From Chryseobacterium gleum (GTDB lineage Bacteria > Bacteroidota > Bacteroidia > Flavobacteriales_D > Sanyastnellaceae), in contig CAMAYP010000007.1 in assembly GCA_945862415.1 (NCBI GenBank), positions 1-40,852 on the forward strand: a stretch of DNA of 40,852 bases. The letters run 5' to 3'. The position numbers were made by a program, and so were the translations under genes. Below, one piece after another: positions 16,594-24,515 of the stretch. Under the pieces are notes generated by a model. It did not search any database. It was not told where the DNA came from and worked only from the letters and a program-made list of their open reading frames with translations. Numbering within the stretch: the first letter of the stretch is position 1; each line of letters starts with the position of its first letter.

Positions 16594-17135
16594 CAGATGT
16601 TGATCATATCGTCTTTAGTGTACACACGGCGTTTGCCTTCTGATTTCATTTTATCGAGAAGATTATCTACTTTCTCGAATGTGAGGTTTTCATAATAATC
16701 GCCTCCGCATTGCAGCATTGGAGCTGTTCCGCAAGAGCCCAAGCATTCCACTGTTTTCAAGGTGAACATGCCATCCGCAGATGTTTCACCCACATGTATG
16801 TTGAGTTTCTTTTCGATGTGGCGCACAATATCTTCTGCGCCGAGTAGCCAACAAGAAGAGGTGCGGCACACTTCGATGACGCACTTTCCAACGGGTTTCA
16901 AATTGAACATCGAGTAGAATGAGGCCACTTCGTATGCTTCAATGGGCTGAATATTCAGCAACGCTGAAACGCAATCCATTGCGCCCGGACTCAACCATCC
17001 GTCGAACTCGGCTTGCGCCAAATGCAGTAATGGAATTAGCGCGCTCTTTTCTTTTCCTTCCGGATATCTTCGAATGATGCGTTGCGCAGTTGCGAGCGTC
17101 TCTTCCGAAAATTTATATTCTTTATTGTCAGACAT
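16593..17135 (-). CDS. nuoE: NADH-quinone oxidoreductase subunit E ([2Fe-2S] N1a)
   Basis: 180 residues, thioredoxin-like ferredoxin. Cluster N1a is bound by Cys90 and Cys95 (VCRTSSC) and by Cys131 and Cys135 (ECLGSCG). The N-terminal helical part contains the usual YPEGKEKSALIPLLHLAQ stretch. It starts 24 nt after nuoD and overlaps nuoF by one base. Confidence 0.97.
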   Translation of the reverse strand: MSDNKEYKFSEETLATAQRIIRRYPEGKEKSALIPLLHLAQAEFDGWLSPGAMDCVSALLNIQPIEAYEVASFYSMFNLKPVGKCVIEVCRTSSCWLLGAEDIVRHIEKKLNIHVGETSADGMFTLKTVECLGSCGTAPMLQCGGDYYENLTFEKVDNLLDKMKSEGKRRVYTKDDMINI

Positions 17136-17159
17136 GATGCTGTGTGTGTCGTAAGTTTT

Positions 17160-18386
17160 TTATGCGTCGAGTTCTCCTGCGATGACGTTCATGCTACTCA
17201 TGGTAAGAATAGCATCGCTGAGCATGCCGCCTTCAATCATCGATGGATAAGCTTGGTAATAGATGAAGCACGGACGACGCATGTGCAAGCGATAGGGAGT
17301 GCGTCCGCCGTCGCTGATGAGGTAAAATCCTAATTCACCGTTTCCTCCTTCAACTGCGTGGTATACTTCTCCTTTCGGAATGTCGGTCTCACCCATTACA
17401 ATTTTGAATTGGTAGATGAGCGCTTCCATTTTGCTGTAGACGTCTTCTTTGGGAGGCAAGTAAAACTCGGGCACTTCCGCGTGGTATGCACCATCGGGCA
17501 TGTTCTTAATCGCTTGATCAATGATGCGCATGCTTTGCCACATCTCTTCCATACGCACCATATAGCGGTCGTAGGTATCACCATTCGTTCCTACCGGAAT
17601 GATGAAGTCGAAATCTTCGTACGAAGAATATGGACTCGTCACTCGTACGTCATAATCGACCCCGGCTGCGCGCAAGTTGGCCCCCGTAAAGCTATAGGCA
17701 AGGGCATTTTCAGCGCTGATGGCTCCGCAGTTGATGGTTCGATCCATGAAGATGCGGTTGCGTGTAACGAGCTTGTCGAACTCCGAAAGTGCCTTGGGAA
17801 ACTCCTTCATGAAAGCATGAATGCGGTTCCAAGCTTTTTCATTGAATTCGCGTTCCATGCCGCCTATTCGACCAATGTTGGTAGTGAGTCGTGCACCGCA
17901 TATTTCTTCAAAGATTTCATAGATCTTTTCTCTCCATTGAAACAGGTAAAGGAAGCCTGTCATGGCACCTGTATCAACAGCAATAACCGTATCACAAACA
18001 ATGTGATCGGCAATGCGTGAAAGCTCCATGATAATCACACGCAGGTATTGCGCGCGCTTAGGCACTTCACAACCGATGAGTTTTTCAACCGTCATGTGCC
18101 AGCCCATGTTATTGATCGGCGAAGAACAATAGTTGAGTCGGTCGGTGATGGTTGTTATCTGATTGTAAGGGCGGTGTTCGGCGAGTTTTTCAAAAGCGCG
18201 GTGTATGTAGCCGATAGTAGGTTCTGCCTTAACGATAATCTCGCCATCCATGGTGAGGATGTTTTGAAAGATACCGTGTGTGGCAGGGTGCGTTGGACCA
18301 AGATTGAGAATGGAATAATCCTTCTGTTCTGAAACCTGCGACGCTGTCGCAAATGTTTGTCCGATGTTTCCTGAAGTTCCTTTCAT
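17160..18386 (-). CDS. nuoD: NADH-quinone oxidoreductase subunit D
   Basis: 408 residues, related to the large subunit of [NiFe] hydrogenases. It forms the quinone-reduction site with NuoB. Signatures are GPTHPATHG at about 30-38, carrying the quinone-site His, and the stretches TTNIGRIGGMEREF and HMRRPCFIYYQAYPSMIEGG near the C-terminus. NuoC and NuoD are separate genes here, with 4 nt between them, unlike the fused NuoCD of E. coli. Length is typical. Confidence 0.97.
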   Translation of the reverse strand: MKGTSGNIGQTFATASQVSEQKDYSILNLGPTHPATHGIFQNILTMDGEIIVKAEPTIGYIHRAFEKLAEHRPYNQITTITDRLNYCSSPINNMGWHMTVEKLIGCEVPKRAQYLRVIIMELSRIADHIVCDTVIAVDTGAMTGFLYLFQWREKIYEIFEEICGARLTTNIGRIGGMEREFNEKAWNRIHAFMKEFPKALSEFDKLVTRNRIFMDRTINCGAISAENALAYSFTGANLRAAGVDYDVRVTSPYSSYEDFDFIIPVGTNGDTYDRYMVRMEEMWQSMRIIDQAIKNMPDGAYHAEVPEFYLPPKEDVYSKMEALIYQFKIVMGETDIPKGEVYHAVEGGNGELGFYLISDGGRTPYRLHMRRPCFIYYQAYPSMIEGGMLSDAILTMSSMNVIAGELDA

Positions 18387-18390
18387 GATC

Positions 18391-18930
18391 TTAACGTCCG
18401 AAGTATTTATCTTGTTTATCGTCGCGACCGGCGTCTTCCAGCGCGTATTCTTTGCGCAAGGGATGGTAGTTCATCTCATCCATGTTGAGTATTCGGCGCA
18501 AATCGGGATGGCCCTGAAAACGGAATCCGTAGAAGTCGAATGCTTCACGCTCCATCCAGTTGGCTCCAAGCCAGAGGTCGGTTGCTGTGGGCACATTCAA
18601 GTCTTTATCTGCCATGAATGTTTTGATGCGCACGCGCCAGTTCTTCTGCATGTTGTGGAGCTGGTATACAAGGGCAAATTCTTGTCCTGCGTTATCAGGA
18701 TAATGCACGCCACACATGGTGGTGAGAAAGGTGAATTCTAACTCGTTGTGATTTTTCAAGAACTCCAGCACATCGTGTATGCGGTTTTTGGCTACCGAGA
18801 AAACGGGGAAATCGTAGTCGATTTGAGAGCCTGTAATGTCGTTGCCGAAGGAGTTGATGAGTGCATCTTTAATTTGGTTGTGCAACTCAACGGTTGCGGG
18901 CGATGCCGAGGGATGTATTTCGTGATGCAT
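18391..18930 (-). CDS. nuoC: NADH-quinone oxidoreductase subunit C
   Basis: 179 residues, the 30-kDa-type subunit of the connecting module. The signature near the C-terminus is WMEREAFDFYGFRFQGHP followed by LRRILN and HPLRKEY. The ATG shares one base with the nuoB stop (TAATG), and nuoD follows after 4 nt. Confidence 0.97.
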   Translation of the reverse strand: MHHEIHPSASPATVELHNQIKDALINSFGNDITGSQIDYDFPVFSVAKNRIHDVLEFLKNHNELEFTFLTTMCGVHYPDNAGQEFALVYQLHNMQKNWRVRIKTFMADKDLNVPTATDLWLGANWMEREAFDFYGFRFQGHPDLRRILNMDEMNYHPLRKEYALEDAGRDDKQDKYFGR

Positions 18931-19481
18931 TATTCGAGACCGTATTTGGCTAGCATTGCTTTGTATTCGGGTGAGGTGCGACGAGAGCGACCTTCATTTT
19001 TTGCGAGCTCCTGAATTTTCATAATGCCGTCGAGCACTTGCTCGGGGCGCGGCGGACAGCCGGGTATGTAAACGTCGACCGGTATAATGCGGTCAATGCC
19101 TTGCAGCACGGAGTAGGTGTCGAAAATACCCCCGCTGCTTGCGCATGCACCCATGCTGAGAACCCACTTAGGTTCGGCCATTTGTTCGTAAACCTGGCGA
19201 AGAATGGGAGCCATTTTCTTCGAGATGGTCCCCATCACCATGAGCAAGTCGGCCTGACGTGGTGAGAAGCTAAGGCGTTCCATTCCGAAGCGTGAAAGGT
19301 CGTAGTGTGAAGCCATGGTAGCCATGAACTCGATACCGCAACAGGAAGTGGCAAAGGGCAAAGGCCAGAGCGAGTTGGCGCGTGCCAAACCCACTGCTTT
19401 GTCGAGGCTGGTTGCGAAAAAACCTTGTCCTTCCAAACCTTCCGGCTTGTACTCGCTTTTTATATCTACGTTGGTTGTCAT
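18930..19481 (-). CDS. nuoB: NADH-quinone oxidoreductase subunit B ([4Fe-4S] N2)
   Basis: 183 residues. The N2 cluster ligands are visible as the tandem cysteines Cys47-Cys48 ([10 protein letters not shown]), Cys113 (GACASSGG) and Cys142 (GCPPRPEQ). N2 is the last cluster before quinone. The length is usual and the C-terminus has a short basic tail. It starts 48 nt after nuoA, the widest gap in the operon, and overlaps nuoC by one base. Confidence 0.97.
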   Translation of the reverse strand: MTTNVDIKSEYKPEGLEGQGFFATSLDKAVGLARANSLWPLPFATSCCGIEFMATMASHYDLSRFGMERLSFSPRQADLLMVMGTISKKMAPILRQVYEQMAEPKWVLSMGACASSGGIFDTYSVLQGIDRIIPVDVYIPGCPPRPEQVLDGIMKIQELAKNEGRSRRTSPEYKAMLAKYGLE

Positions 19482-19529
19482 GTCAATTGATACTTTTAAT
19501 GCTCATGAACGTTGGTTGTTGAAGGAGAA

Positions 19530-19904
19530 TTATTCCCACTTCAAGGCTCCACGACGAATAATGTAGACAAGGCCTACAATCATGAGCGCCATGAATGAAA
19601 ACATTTCTATTAAACCAAACACTCCGAGTTCTTTGAAGTTCACCGCCCACGGGTACATGAAAATGACCTCTACGTCGAATAGAACGAAGAGAATGGCTAC
19701 AAGGAAATACTTGATCGAAAAAGGCGAGCGGGCATTTCCTTGCACTTCTACGCCGCACTCGAATGGATCGCTTTTCACCTGCGTTTTACGCCTTGGCCCC
19801 AGGAAGTGGGTTGCTAGCATGGTCGTAACTACAAAGCCTAGTGCAATTGCGGCCATCGCAATAATGGGCAGGTATTGCGAGGCAAGGGAAGGAGTAGATT
19901 CCAT
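19530..19904 (-). CDS. nuoA: NADH-quinone oxidoreductase subunit A
   Basis: 124 residues with three membrane helices, at the interface of the peripheral and membrane arms. Signatures are DPFECGVEV in the first loop and KYFLVAILFVLFDVEVIF in the second helix. It is the first gene of the 14-subunit operon. The 111-nt gap to gldH upstream contains no exact TAnnTTTG box, so where nuo transcription begins is not clear from the sequence. Confidence 0.97.
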   Translation of the reverse strand: MESTPSLASQYLPIIAMAAIALGFVVTTMLATHFLGPRRKTQVKSDPFECGVEVQGNARSPFSIKYFLVAILFVLFDVEVIFMYPWAVNFKELGVFGLIEMFSFMALMIVGLVYIIRRGALKWE

Positions 19905-20015
19905 AGGATCCTTGAGCGGTTTTTTGAATTGGCGGTAAAATTAATCGTAAGCCTAGGAAATAAAGACTAAACAGCCGAATTTTTTCCGAGTACAAATAAG
20001 GCTTTTTAGGGGCAA

Positions 20016-20480
20016 TTACTGCTGGGTATGGGTGAGCTTGAAGCCTACGTCAGAAATGCCTTTCAGCTCGTCGACGCGCATGCCTTGGCGTATGTCAATT
20101 TTATAACGGCCTCCCAATGGAAATTGCTTAGCACGCTGATAAAGAAATTCATGGCTATAGAGGCTCGCTGTAGGTTCTCCAAGCCATTGCCCCTGTTCGT
20201 TGGCAAGCATACATTCTACAGTGTCTATCGACTTTTTGCCATTGGGGAATTCCATTTCAACAAAGAAGAAAATGTTGCTGAAAGCATAATCTTCGCGATT
20301 GCGGACATCGATGTAAAAGTTATGCAGCTGAACAGTGTCGTTGGTTTCGAACTCGAAATGCACGGGTTCAGCAGCACGCCAGCCCTCAAGGTTGATGGGT
20401 TGATTGCCTTCGAATTCACTCTGCGATTCGCACGATACGAGGCAAATTAGGGTTATTATGAGTAAGCCTAAAACTCTCAT
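20016..20480 (-). CDS. gldH: Gliding motility / T9SS-associated lipoprotein GldH
   Basis: 154 residues. The N-terminus is a lipoprotein signal with lipobox LVSC (Cys17), so the protein should be lipid-anchored in the cell envelope. The body matches the GldH family: an FNxxD-like beta segment (FYIDVRNREDYAFSNIFFF), then FPNGKKSIDTVEC, and the end region YKIDIRQGMRVDELKGISDVGFKL. GldH is needed for gliding and surface-protein secretion in Flavobacterium. Its ATG overlaps the ricT stop by 4 nt. The ricT-gldH pairing is a recurrent arrangement in Bacteroidota and supports the call. Confidence 0.9.
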   Translation of the reverse strand: MRVLGLLIITLICLVSCESQSEFEGNQPINLEGWRAAEPVHFEFETNDTVQLHNFYIDVRNREDYAFSNIFFFVEMEFPNGKKSIDTVECMLANEQGQWLGEPTASLYSHEFLYQRAKQFPLGGRYKIDIRQGMRVDELKGISDVGFKLTHTQQ

Positions 20481-22015
20481 GCGGGAGGATTGGTGGGCGC
20501 TGGATTTGTTCCTGCTTCATTGCCTCTCGGGCCGCGGTTGCGCGGATGTCTTCGCCCGCCTCCACCGCGGTTATCGCGATTTCCTTTTGGCTCGTTAGTG
20601 CCGTCCGTAGCTGGATTTCCTGGTTGTGCGGGGTTTTTGGGTTCTCTGGGTGGACGATCGCCACGCGGAGCATTGCCTTCACGCGGTGGGCCTTGTTTGG
20701 GCCTCTGCTGACGGTCTTGGCGCTCGGGCCTTGGCCCTTGTTCCTTGCGCTCGGGCCTTGGCCCTTGTTCGCTTCGCTTAGGGCGCGGGCCACGTTCATT
20801 GCGAGGAGCGGGCGCTCCTTCTTTTTTCTCGCCTTCACGACGTGGAGGCCTATTGCTCCTGTCTTGTGGGCCACGACCTTCATTGCTGCGACCGCGGTTG
20901 CGACCACCGCGCGAACCGCTGCGGGTCTTGTCGAATCGGGTGAGGCTATCTTGCCCAACCACTTCAGCAAAGTCAGTGTCCTTTTCTGCGGTTTCTTCAA
21001 TCAGGAATTGATCGATGTCTTCAATCTCAATTCCCTTTTTGTTTTTCTCGATGATTTCTTTCACGGAGTCGATGGTAATGGGGAACGGCGGTTCGCCGGG
21101 TTGACCATCGTAGATAAAGTACATGACGCGCTGAAAAATATCGGTCTTGAAATGTGATGCGGGGCCTTTTGGCAGGCGCAAACGCGTATTAACAGAAGGG
21201 AAGTCTCGGATTGCTTCCACATATTGATCCAACTCAAAGTTGAGACAGCACTTCAGTTTGCCGCACTGGCCTGCCAGTTTTGTAGGGTTGAGCGACAATT
21301 GCTGATAGCGAGCCGCACTGGTGCTCACAGCGCGAAAATCAGTCAGCCAGCTCGAACAGCACAACTCACGACCGCAACTGCCTATGCCGCCCAGACGCCC
21401 GGCCTCATAGCGATAGCCTATTTGGCGCATATCAACACGCACTCGAAATTCTTCCGCATACCTTTTTATGAGTTCACGAAAGTCAACCCTGTCGTCGGCA
21501 GTGTAAAAGAAGGTAGCTTTGGTTTTATCGCCTTGGTATTCCACATCGCTCAGCTTCATTTCCAACCTCAAATCGCGGGCAATGGTGCGCGCACGCATCA
21601 TGGTGTTTTGCTCGAGTTTGCGGCCTTCCTGCCAGCGGTTAATGTCGTCTTCAGTTGCTTTGCGCAGCACTTTTTTTACTTCGTAGTTGTCCTTGCTGTC
21701 TTTGCGCTTCATCTGAATTTTCACCAGTTCACCCGTAAGGCTAACCACCCCTACGTCGAACCCCGGCGAAACATCAACGCTCACTACATCTCCGGCATAC
21801 AACTCGAGGTTGGCGGTGTTGCGGTAGAACCCTTTTCGACTGTTTTTGAAGCGCACTTCAACGATGTCGAATGGTTTGAGGCCTATCGGCAACTCCATGC
21901 CGGCCAACCAATCGAACACCTCTAATTTGTTGCACCCGTAAGTGCCGCATGCGCCATTATTTTTACATCCTCCGGGCAGCCCATTGGCACCGGAAGAACA
22001 ACTTGAACATCCCAT
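20477..22015 (-). CDS. ricT: PSP1/RicT-family protein with basic R/G/P-rich C-terminal tail
   Basis: 512 residues. The N-terminus is cysteine-rich (CSSCSS through CNK within the first 30 residues). The PSP1 domain spans about 165-290, with SCGRELCCSSW and GQCGKLKCCLNFE, the cysteine pairs that in B. subtilis RicT (YaaT) take part in Fe-S binding in the RicAFT complex affecting RNA processing. Residues about 365-512 are an extended Arg/Gly/Pro/Glu-rich, apparently disordered tail, with tandem GPRPER-type units and GGRNRG/GGGGRR motifs like RNA-binding RGG regions. This tail makes the protein much longer than B. subtilis RicT. It lies between holB and gldH and overlaps gldH by 4 nt. Confidence 0.85.
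   Translation of the reverse strand: MGCSSCSSGANGLPGGCKNNGACGTYGCNKLEVFDWLAGMELPIGLKPFDIVEVRFKNSRKGFYRNTANLELYAGDVVSVDVSPGFDVGVVSLTGELVKIQMKRKDSKDNYEVKKVLRKATEDDINRWQEGRKLEQNTMMRARTIARDLRLEMKLSDVEYQGDKTKATFFYTADDRVDFRELIKRYAEEFRVRVDMRQIGYRYEAGRLGGIGSCGRELCCSSWLTDFRAVSTSAARYQQLSLNPTKLAGQCGKLKCCLNFELDQYVEAIRDFPSVNTRLRLPKGPASHFKTDIFQRVMYFIYDGQPGEPPFPITIDSVKEIIEKNKKGIEIEDIDQFLIEETAEKDTDFAEVVGQDSLTRFDKTRSGSRGGRNRGRSNEGRGPQDRSNRPPRREGEKKEGAPAPRNERGPRPKRSEQGPRPERKEQGPRPERQDRQQRPKQGPPREGNAPRGDRPPREPKNPAQPGNPATDGTNEPKGNRDNRGGGGRRHPRNRGPRGNEAGTNPAPTNPPA
20721..20770. repeat. 27-bp direct repeat inside the ricT tail
   Basis: A 23-nt sequence at 20721-20743 recurs exactly at 20748-20770 (period 27 bp, nine codons). 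It encodes successive EQGPRPERx units of the basic tail. A degenerate third unit lies just beyond, at about 20775-20795. Confidence 0.75.
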
Positions 22016-22112
22016 AAGTAATCAAAGTAAGACGGCCATTAGTAGTCCGCCGTGTTTGTTTCTGCTGCATCAAGTCAATTCGCGTTTGGCGAATGACATC
22101 CTTCATACAGGT

Positions 22113-22120
22113 CAAAAATA
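22113..22120 (-). promoter_or_regulatory. Possible -7 box upstream of ricT
   Basis: The minus strand reads TATTTTTG, matching TAnnTTTG, in the 174-nt holB-ricT gap about 100 nt before the ricT start. No TTTG is found at the expected upstream distance, so this is only a weak promoter candidate. Otherwise I see nothing in this gap. Confidence 0.3.
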
Positions 22121-22189
22121 CGGAGGAAAAACAATTATCGGGGATTGATGCAATCATTTCCCAACAGGACTTGTTTAAATGCACTTTCC

Positions 22190-23326
22190 TCAAGCCTCGG
22201 CCTTGCGGTTAAGCAAATAATGCAGTTTAAACGACAAATCAGTGAGCACTAGCTTGGTGTATGCATTTCGCGACACATCGTGAAAGGCCTCTGTAATTTC
22301 TTCCATGAGCTCTTCAGCGTTGAGGTCGTTAATGAATGGAGCGAACTTATCAGAAAAGCTTCTCTCTGAATGGTTTAGGCGCACAAAATCGGCTCCGGCA
22401 TAATTAAGTACAAGATTTTGCCTCACTTGATCAAGAGCGTAAGTCAAGAAGTGTTTTTGGTCTTCCCGATTGATTTTATGCATTTCATCGGACCATCGGA
22501 TGATGCCGGGCACATCCTTCTTGTAGCACATGCGCATCCAATGCTGAAATTGAATGGCGTAGTTCTCGTCCGGATTTTTAGCATGCAATAGCTGCAAGGC
22601 TTTGCTCCAATCGCCGTGTGCGAAGTGAGCAATCTCGTTTGCCTTTTCTGGAGATGCGCCCATACTCAACAGCGATTGCATAACCGATTCGTCGTCCACT
22701 TGCGGCACATAAACAACCTGCACGCGGGAAAGGATGGTTTGCAGAATATTTTCGAGGCTATTGGCTACGAAAAGGAAGATTGTTTTTTCCGGAGGCTCTT
22801 CGACAATCTTCAACAGCTTGTTTGCAGTGTCGGTCTTTAGGTATTCGGCCATCCAGATAACCTGAAACTTGTATCCGCCTTCGTAGCTCTTTAGGGTGAG
22901 GTGCTGAATGATATTGGCCGCCTCATACACCGACATGATGAGTTGCTTGTTGTCTTCCGTTATTTCATTGCGCCATTCGTCGACGGTAGTGTAGGGCGAT
23001 TGCTTTAAATGATTGCGCCATGCAGTGATCCAATCATTGCACGTGGTCTTTTCGCTGCCCTCACTCTTATTAAAGAAAGGAAACGTGTAGTGCAAATCGG
23101 CAAATTGATGTTGGTCAATTTTTCTGCATGTTGTACAAACACCGCATGAATCGTGTTCCGTGCGGTTGGGGCATGCTATGTATTGGGCAAACGCCAGCGC
23201 CAACGCGAGGTTGCCGCTTCCTTCAGGTCCCAAAAACATGAGCGCATGTGCAATGCGACCTTCACGAAAAGAGGCGGTGAGCCGCTCTTTGAGTGTGGAT
23301 TGTCCTATGACTTGGGAAAACTGCAT
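22190..23326 (-). CDS. holB: DNA polymerase III subunit delta' (clamp loader)
   Basis: 378 residues, an AAA+ clamp-loader subunit. The P-loop position reads GPEGSGNLAL, lacking the catalytic GK[ST], which agrees with delta' being the non-hydrolysing stator. The zinc module follows: Cys, then 8 residues, then CGVCTTC. The sensor region has ILSRVQVVYVP, keeping the SRx arginine finger. A KLLKIVEEPPEKTIFLF stretch with the usual EEPP precedes it. It is 39 nt downstream of recO and probably co-transcribed. Confidence 0.92.
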   Translation of the reverse strand: MQFSQVIGQSTLKERLTASFREGRIAHALMFLGPEGSGNLALALAFAQYIACPNRTEHDSCGVCTTCRKIDQHQFADLHYTFPFFNKSEGSEKTTCNDWITAWRNHLKQSPYTTVDEWRNEITEDNKQLIMSVYEAANIIQHLTLKSYEGGYKFQVIWMAEYLKTDTANKLLKIVEEPPEKTIFLFVANSLENILQTILSRVQVVYVPQVDDESVMQSLLSMGASPEKANEIAHFAHGDWSKALQLLHAKNPDENYAIQFQHWMRMCYKKDVPGIIRWSDEMHKINREDQKHFLTYALDQVRQNLVLNYAGADFVRLNHSERSFSDKFAPFINDLNAEELMEEITEAFHDVSRNAYTKLVLTDLSFKLHYLLNRKAEA

Positions 23327-23365
23327 GGTACTTCGAGTGAGCGAAAATACAACAGACGGAGTGCC

Positions 23366-24076
23366 TCAATGGAAAACCGCATGCAGAACATCGAGCGATT
23401 TGATTTCGCGTAAATTGTCGAGATGGAGTTTTAGGTAATTGACAAGCGCGTGCAGCAATTCTTTCCGAATGGAGCTATGAAGCTCCAATTGCTGAGCCTG
23501 CGGCCATTCTAAATCGAGAAGCTGAAACAAAGTTGCTGTTGCCTGCTGTTCGAGATAATGCGGATGCAATGGCCGAATGGTCGTGAACTGCGCCTGTTGC
23601 AGATCGAAATAGGTACCCTTGCTTTTTGTTGGATAAAAACCATAGTGCCGTGTTATTTCGATGAGCCACCACAAATGAAAGTTTTTAGCATCCACCGCAT
23701 CATCGAGGAGTAGAATAGAGTTTTTAATGAAATAAAAGAGGTTGTCGTTGGCATAATCATCCGCCAGAGTCTTCGCTAAAACTTCGTCCATGAAAAGAGT
23801 CATGGCTATTTTCACGGGGTCGGTCGCCAGGTTGTGTAGTGGCGACGCCAAGCGAGGTGATTTAATGGAAATAAACTTATTGACCTCCTGATAATCAGTT
23901 TCAAATTCGATAATTCTGAGCGGCTGAAATAAATGTTGGGTGGCGTTGCCCGGCTTTTTGGAGCTGCGGACCATGCAGGCCTTATATCCTATGTTGTTGC
24001 ATAGAATCTTGATAATGAGCTTGCTATCGCTGTATCGGATGGTGTGTATTACGATGCCTTGCGCAGTGAGATTCAT
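23366..24076 (-). CDS. recO: DNA repair protein RecO
   Basis: 236 residues. The N-terminal OB-fold has the family opening GIVIHTIRYSDSKLIIKI, then YKACMVRSSKK, and a helical C-terminal domain follows. RecO helps RecR load RecA on SSB-coated DNA. The C-terminal zinc-binding cysteines present in some RecO proteins are missing; only two cysteines occur, both near the N-terminus. ATG 24074-24076 gives the usual family N-terminus. It is the first gene of the minus-strand block recO-holB-ricT-gldH. Confidence 0.9.
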   Translation of the reverse strand: MNLTAQGIVIHTIRYSDSKLIIKILCNNIGYKACMVRSSKKPGNATQHLFQPLRIIEFETDYQEVNKFISIKSPRLASPLHNLATDPVKIAMTLFMDEVLAKTLADDYANDNLFYFIKNSILLLDDAVDAKNFHLWWLIEITRHYGFYPTKSKGTYFDLQQAQFTTIRPLHPHYLEQQATATLFQLLDLEWPQAQQLELHSSIRKELLHALVNYLKLHLDNLREIKSLDVLHAVFH

Positions 24077-24272
24077 TTGTTTGTTTACAATTCACACATA
24101 AAAGTTAAAATCTCTGCACAGGGGGTTGATTCTTTAGCAAATTAGCTCTGACTTTTGGTGTAGAGCTAAACGGTACTTTCGCTGCGGTAAAAGTAAAGCG
24201 TTCGATTCTATTCATTTTAATATGCTTGAAACTCGGTGATCATTTGTTCACCCTCTTCTATAGAGTAAAGAG

Positions 24273-24293
24273 AACATCACCTCTGGTGATGTT
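24273..24293. terminator. Perfect 9-bp hairpin in the recO upstream gap
   Basis: AACATCACC, loop TCT, GGTGATGTT, followed on the plus strand by TGTTTAA. It is terminator-like but has a short U-tract, and it may instead be an internal stem of the transcript that ends at 24345. Confidence 0.45.
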
Positions 24294-24312
24294 TGTTTAA
24301 AGTTAGGTTAGG

Positions 24313-24345
24313 CAGGGCAACCCTCGGGTTGCCCTGTTGCTTTTT
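24313..24345 (+). terminator. Rho-independent terminator
   Basis: CAGGGCAACC, loop CTCG, GGTTGCCCTG: a 10-bp GC-rich perfect stem (24313-24322 with 24327-24336), followed by TTGCTTTTT. The T-rich side is on the plus strand, so it terminates rightward transcription. Confidence 0.75.
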
Positions 24346-24515
24346 ATACCCCAAGGTCTCACAGGTCATTGCTTAAAGGCGTTTCGAGTGGTAATCTTAT
24401 TGTTTATGATATCGTGTAACTTTTTGATTTTACCTCGCGTAAACACGCCATGTAATCACATCCAGCAATGAAAAATTCAAGAAAACGCCCTGTCTAACCG
24501 AAACACAACAAAACA

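Larger units (their letters stand above)
24235..24345 (+). ncRNA. Possible small RNA ending in a Rho-independent terminator
   Basis: A strong plus-strand terminator closes this stretch, yet no plus-strand gene lies upstream of it; recO points the other way. An imperfect -7 box TATGCTTG (24221-24228) would start a transcript near 24235, giving about 110 nt. Several stems lie within it: GGTGA/TCACC, CTCTT/AAGAG and AACATCACC/GGTGATGTT. It does not look like tmRNA, RNase P, SRP RNA or a tRNA. This is inference from terminator placement only. Confidence 0.3.
24077..24515. other. 439-bp non-coding gap between divergent genes
   Basis: No convincing coding region on either strand. It contains a stem TTAGCTCT/AGAGCTAA (24142-24149 with 24162-24169), a GGTGA/TCACC stem near 24235-24252, and two terminator-like hairpins (24273-24293 and 24313-24336). 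The right part (24350-24515) is AT-rich leader and promoter space for the gene at 24516. An imperfect -7 box, TAACTTTT, near 24416 is the best promoter match there. Confidence 0.7.

Noticed and set aside
17358-18020. Plus-strand open frame of 220 codons
   Set aside because: Antisense shadow of nuoD; no domain and no plausible promoter.
20546-21157. Plus-strand open frames opposite ricT (203 codons and others)
   Set aside because: They arise because the GC-rich, repetitive ricT tail leaves several frames open. The ricT frame carries conserved PSP1 motifs; these do not.
21224-21925. Plus-strand open frame of 233 codons
   Set aside because: Antisense to the conserved PSP1 core of ricT; no recognisable protein features.
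22190-23326. Defective clamp-loader ATPase because the P-loop lysine is missing
   Set aside because: Delta' subunits normally lack a functional P-loop, and the zinc module and SRx motif are intact.
24235-24345. tRNA, SRP RNA or 6S RNA gene
   Set aside because: No cloverleaf, CCA end or SRP loop was found, and the ends do not pair into a 6S-like rod. It is kept only as a generic small-RNA candidate.
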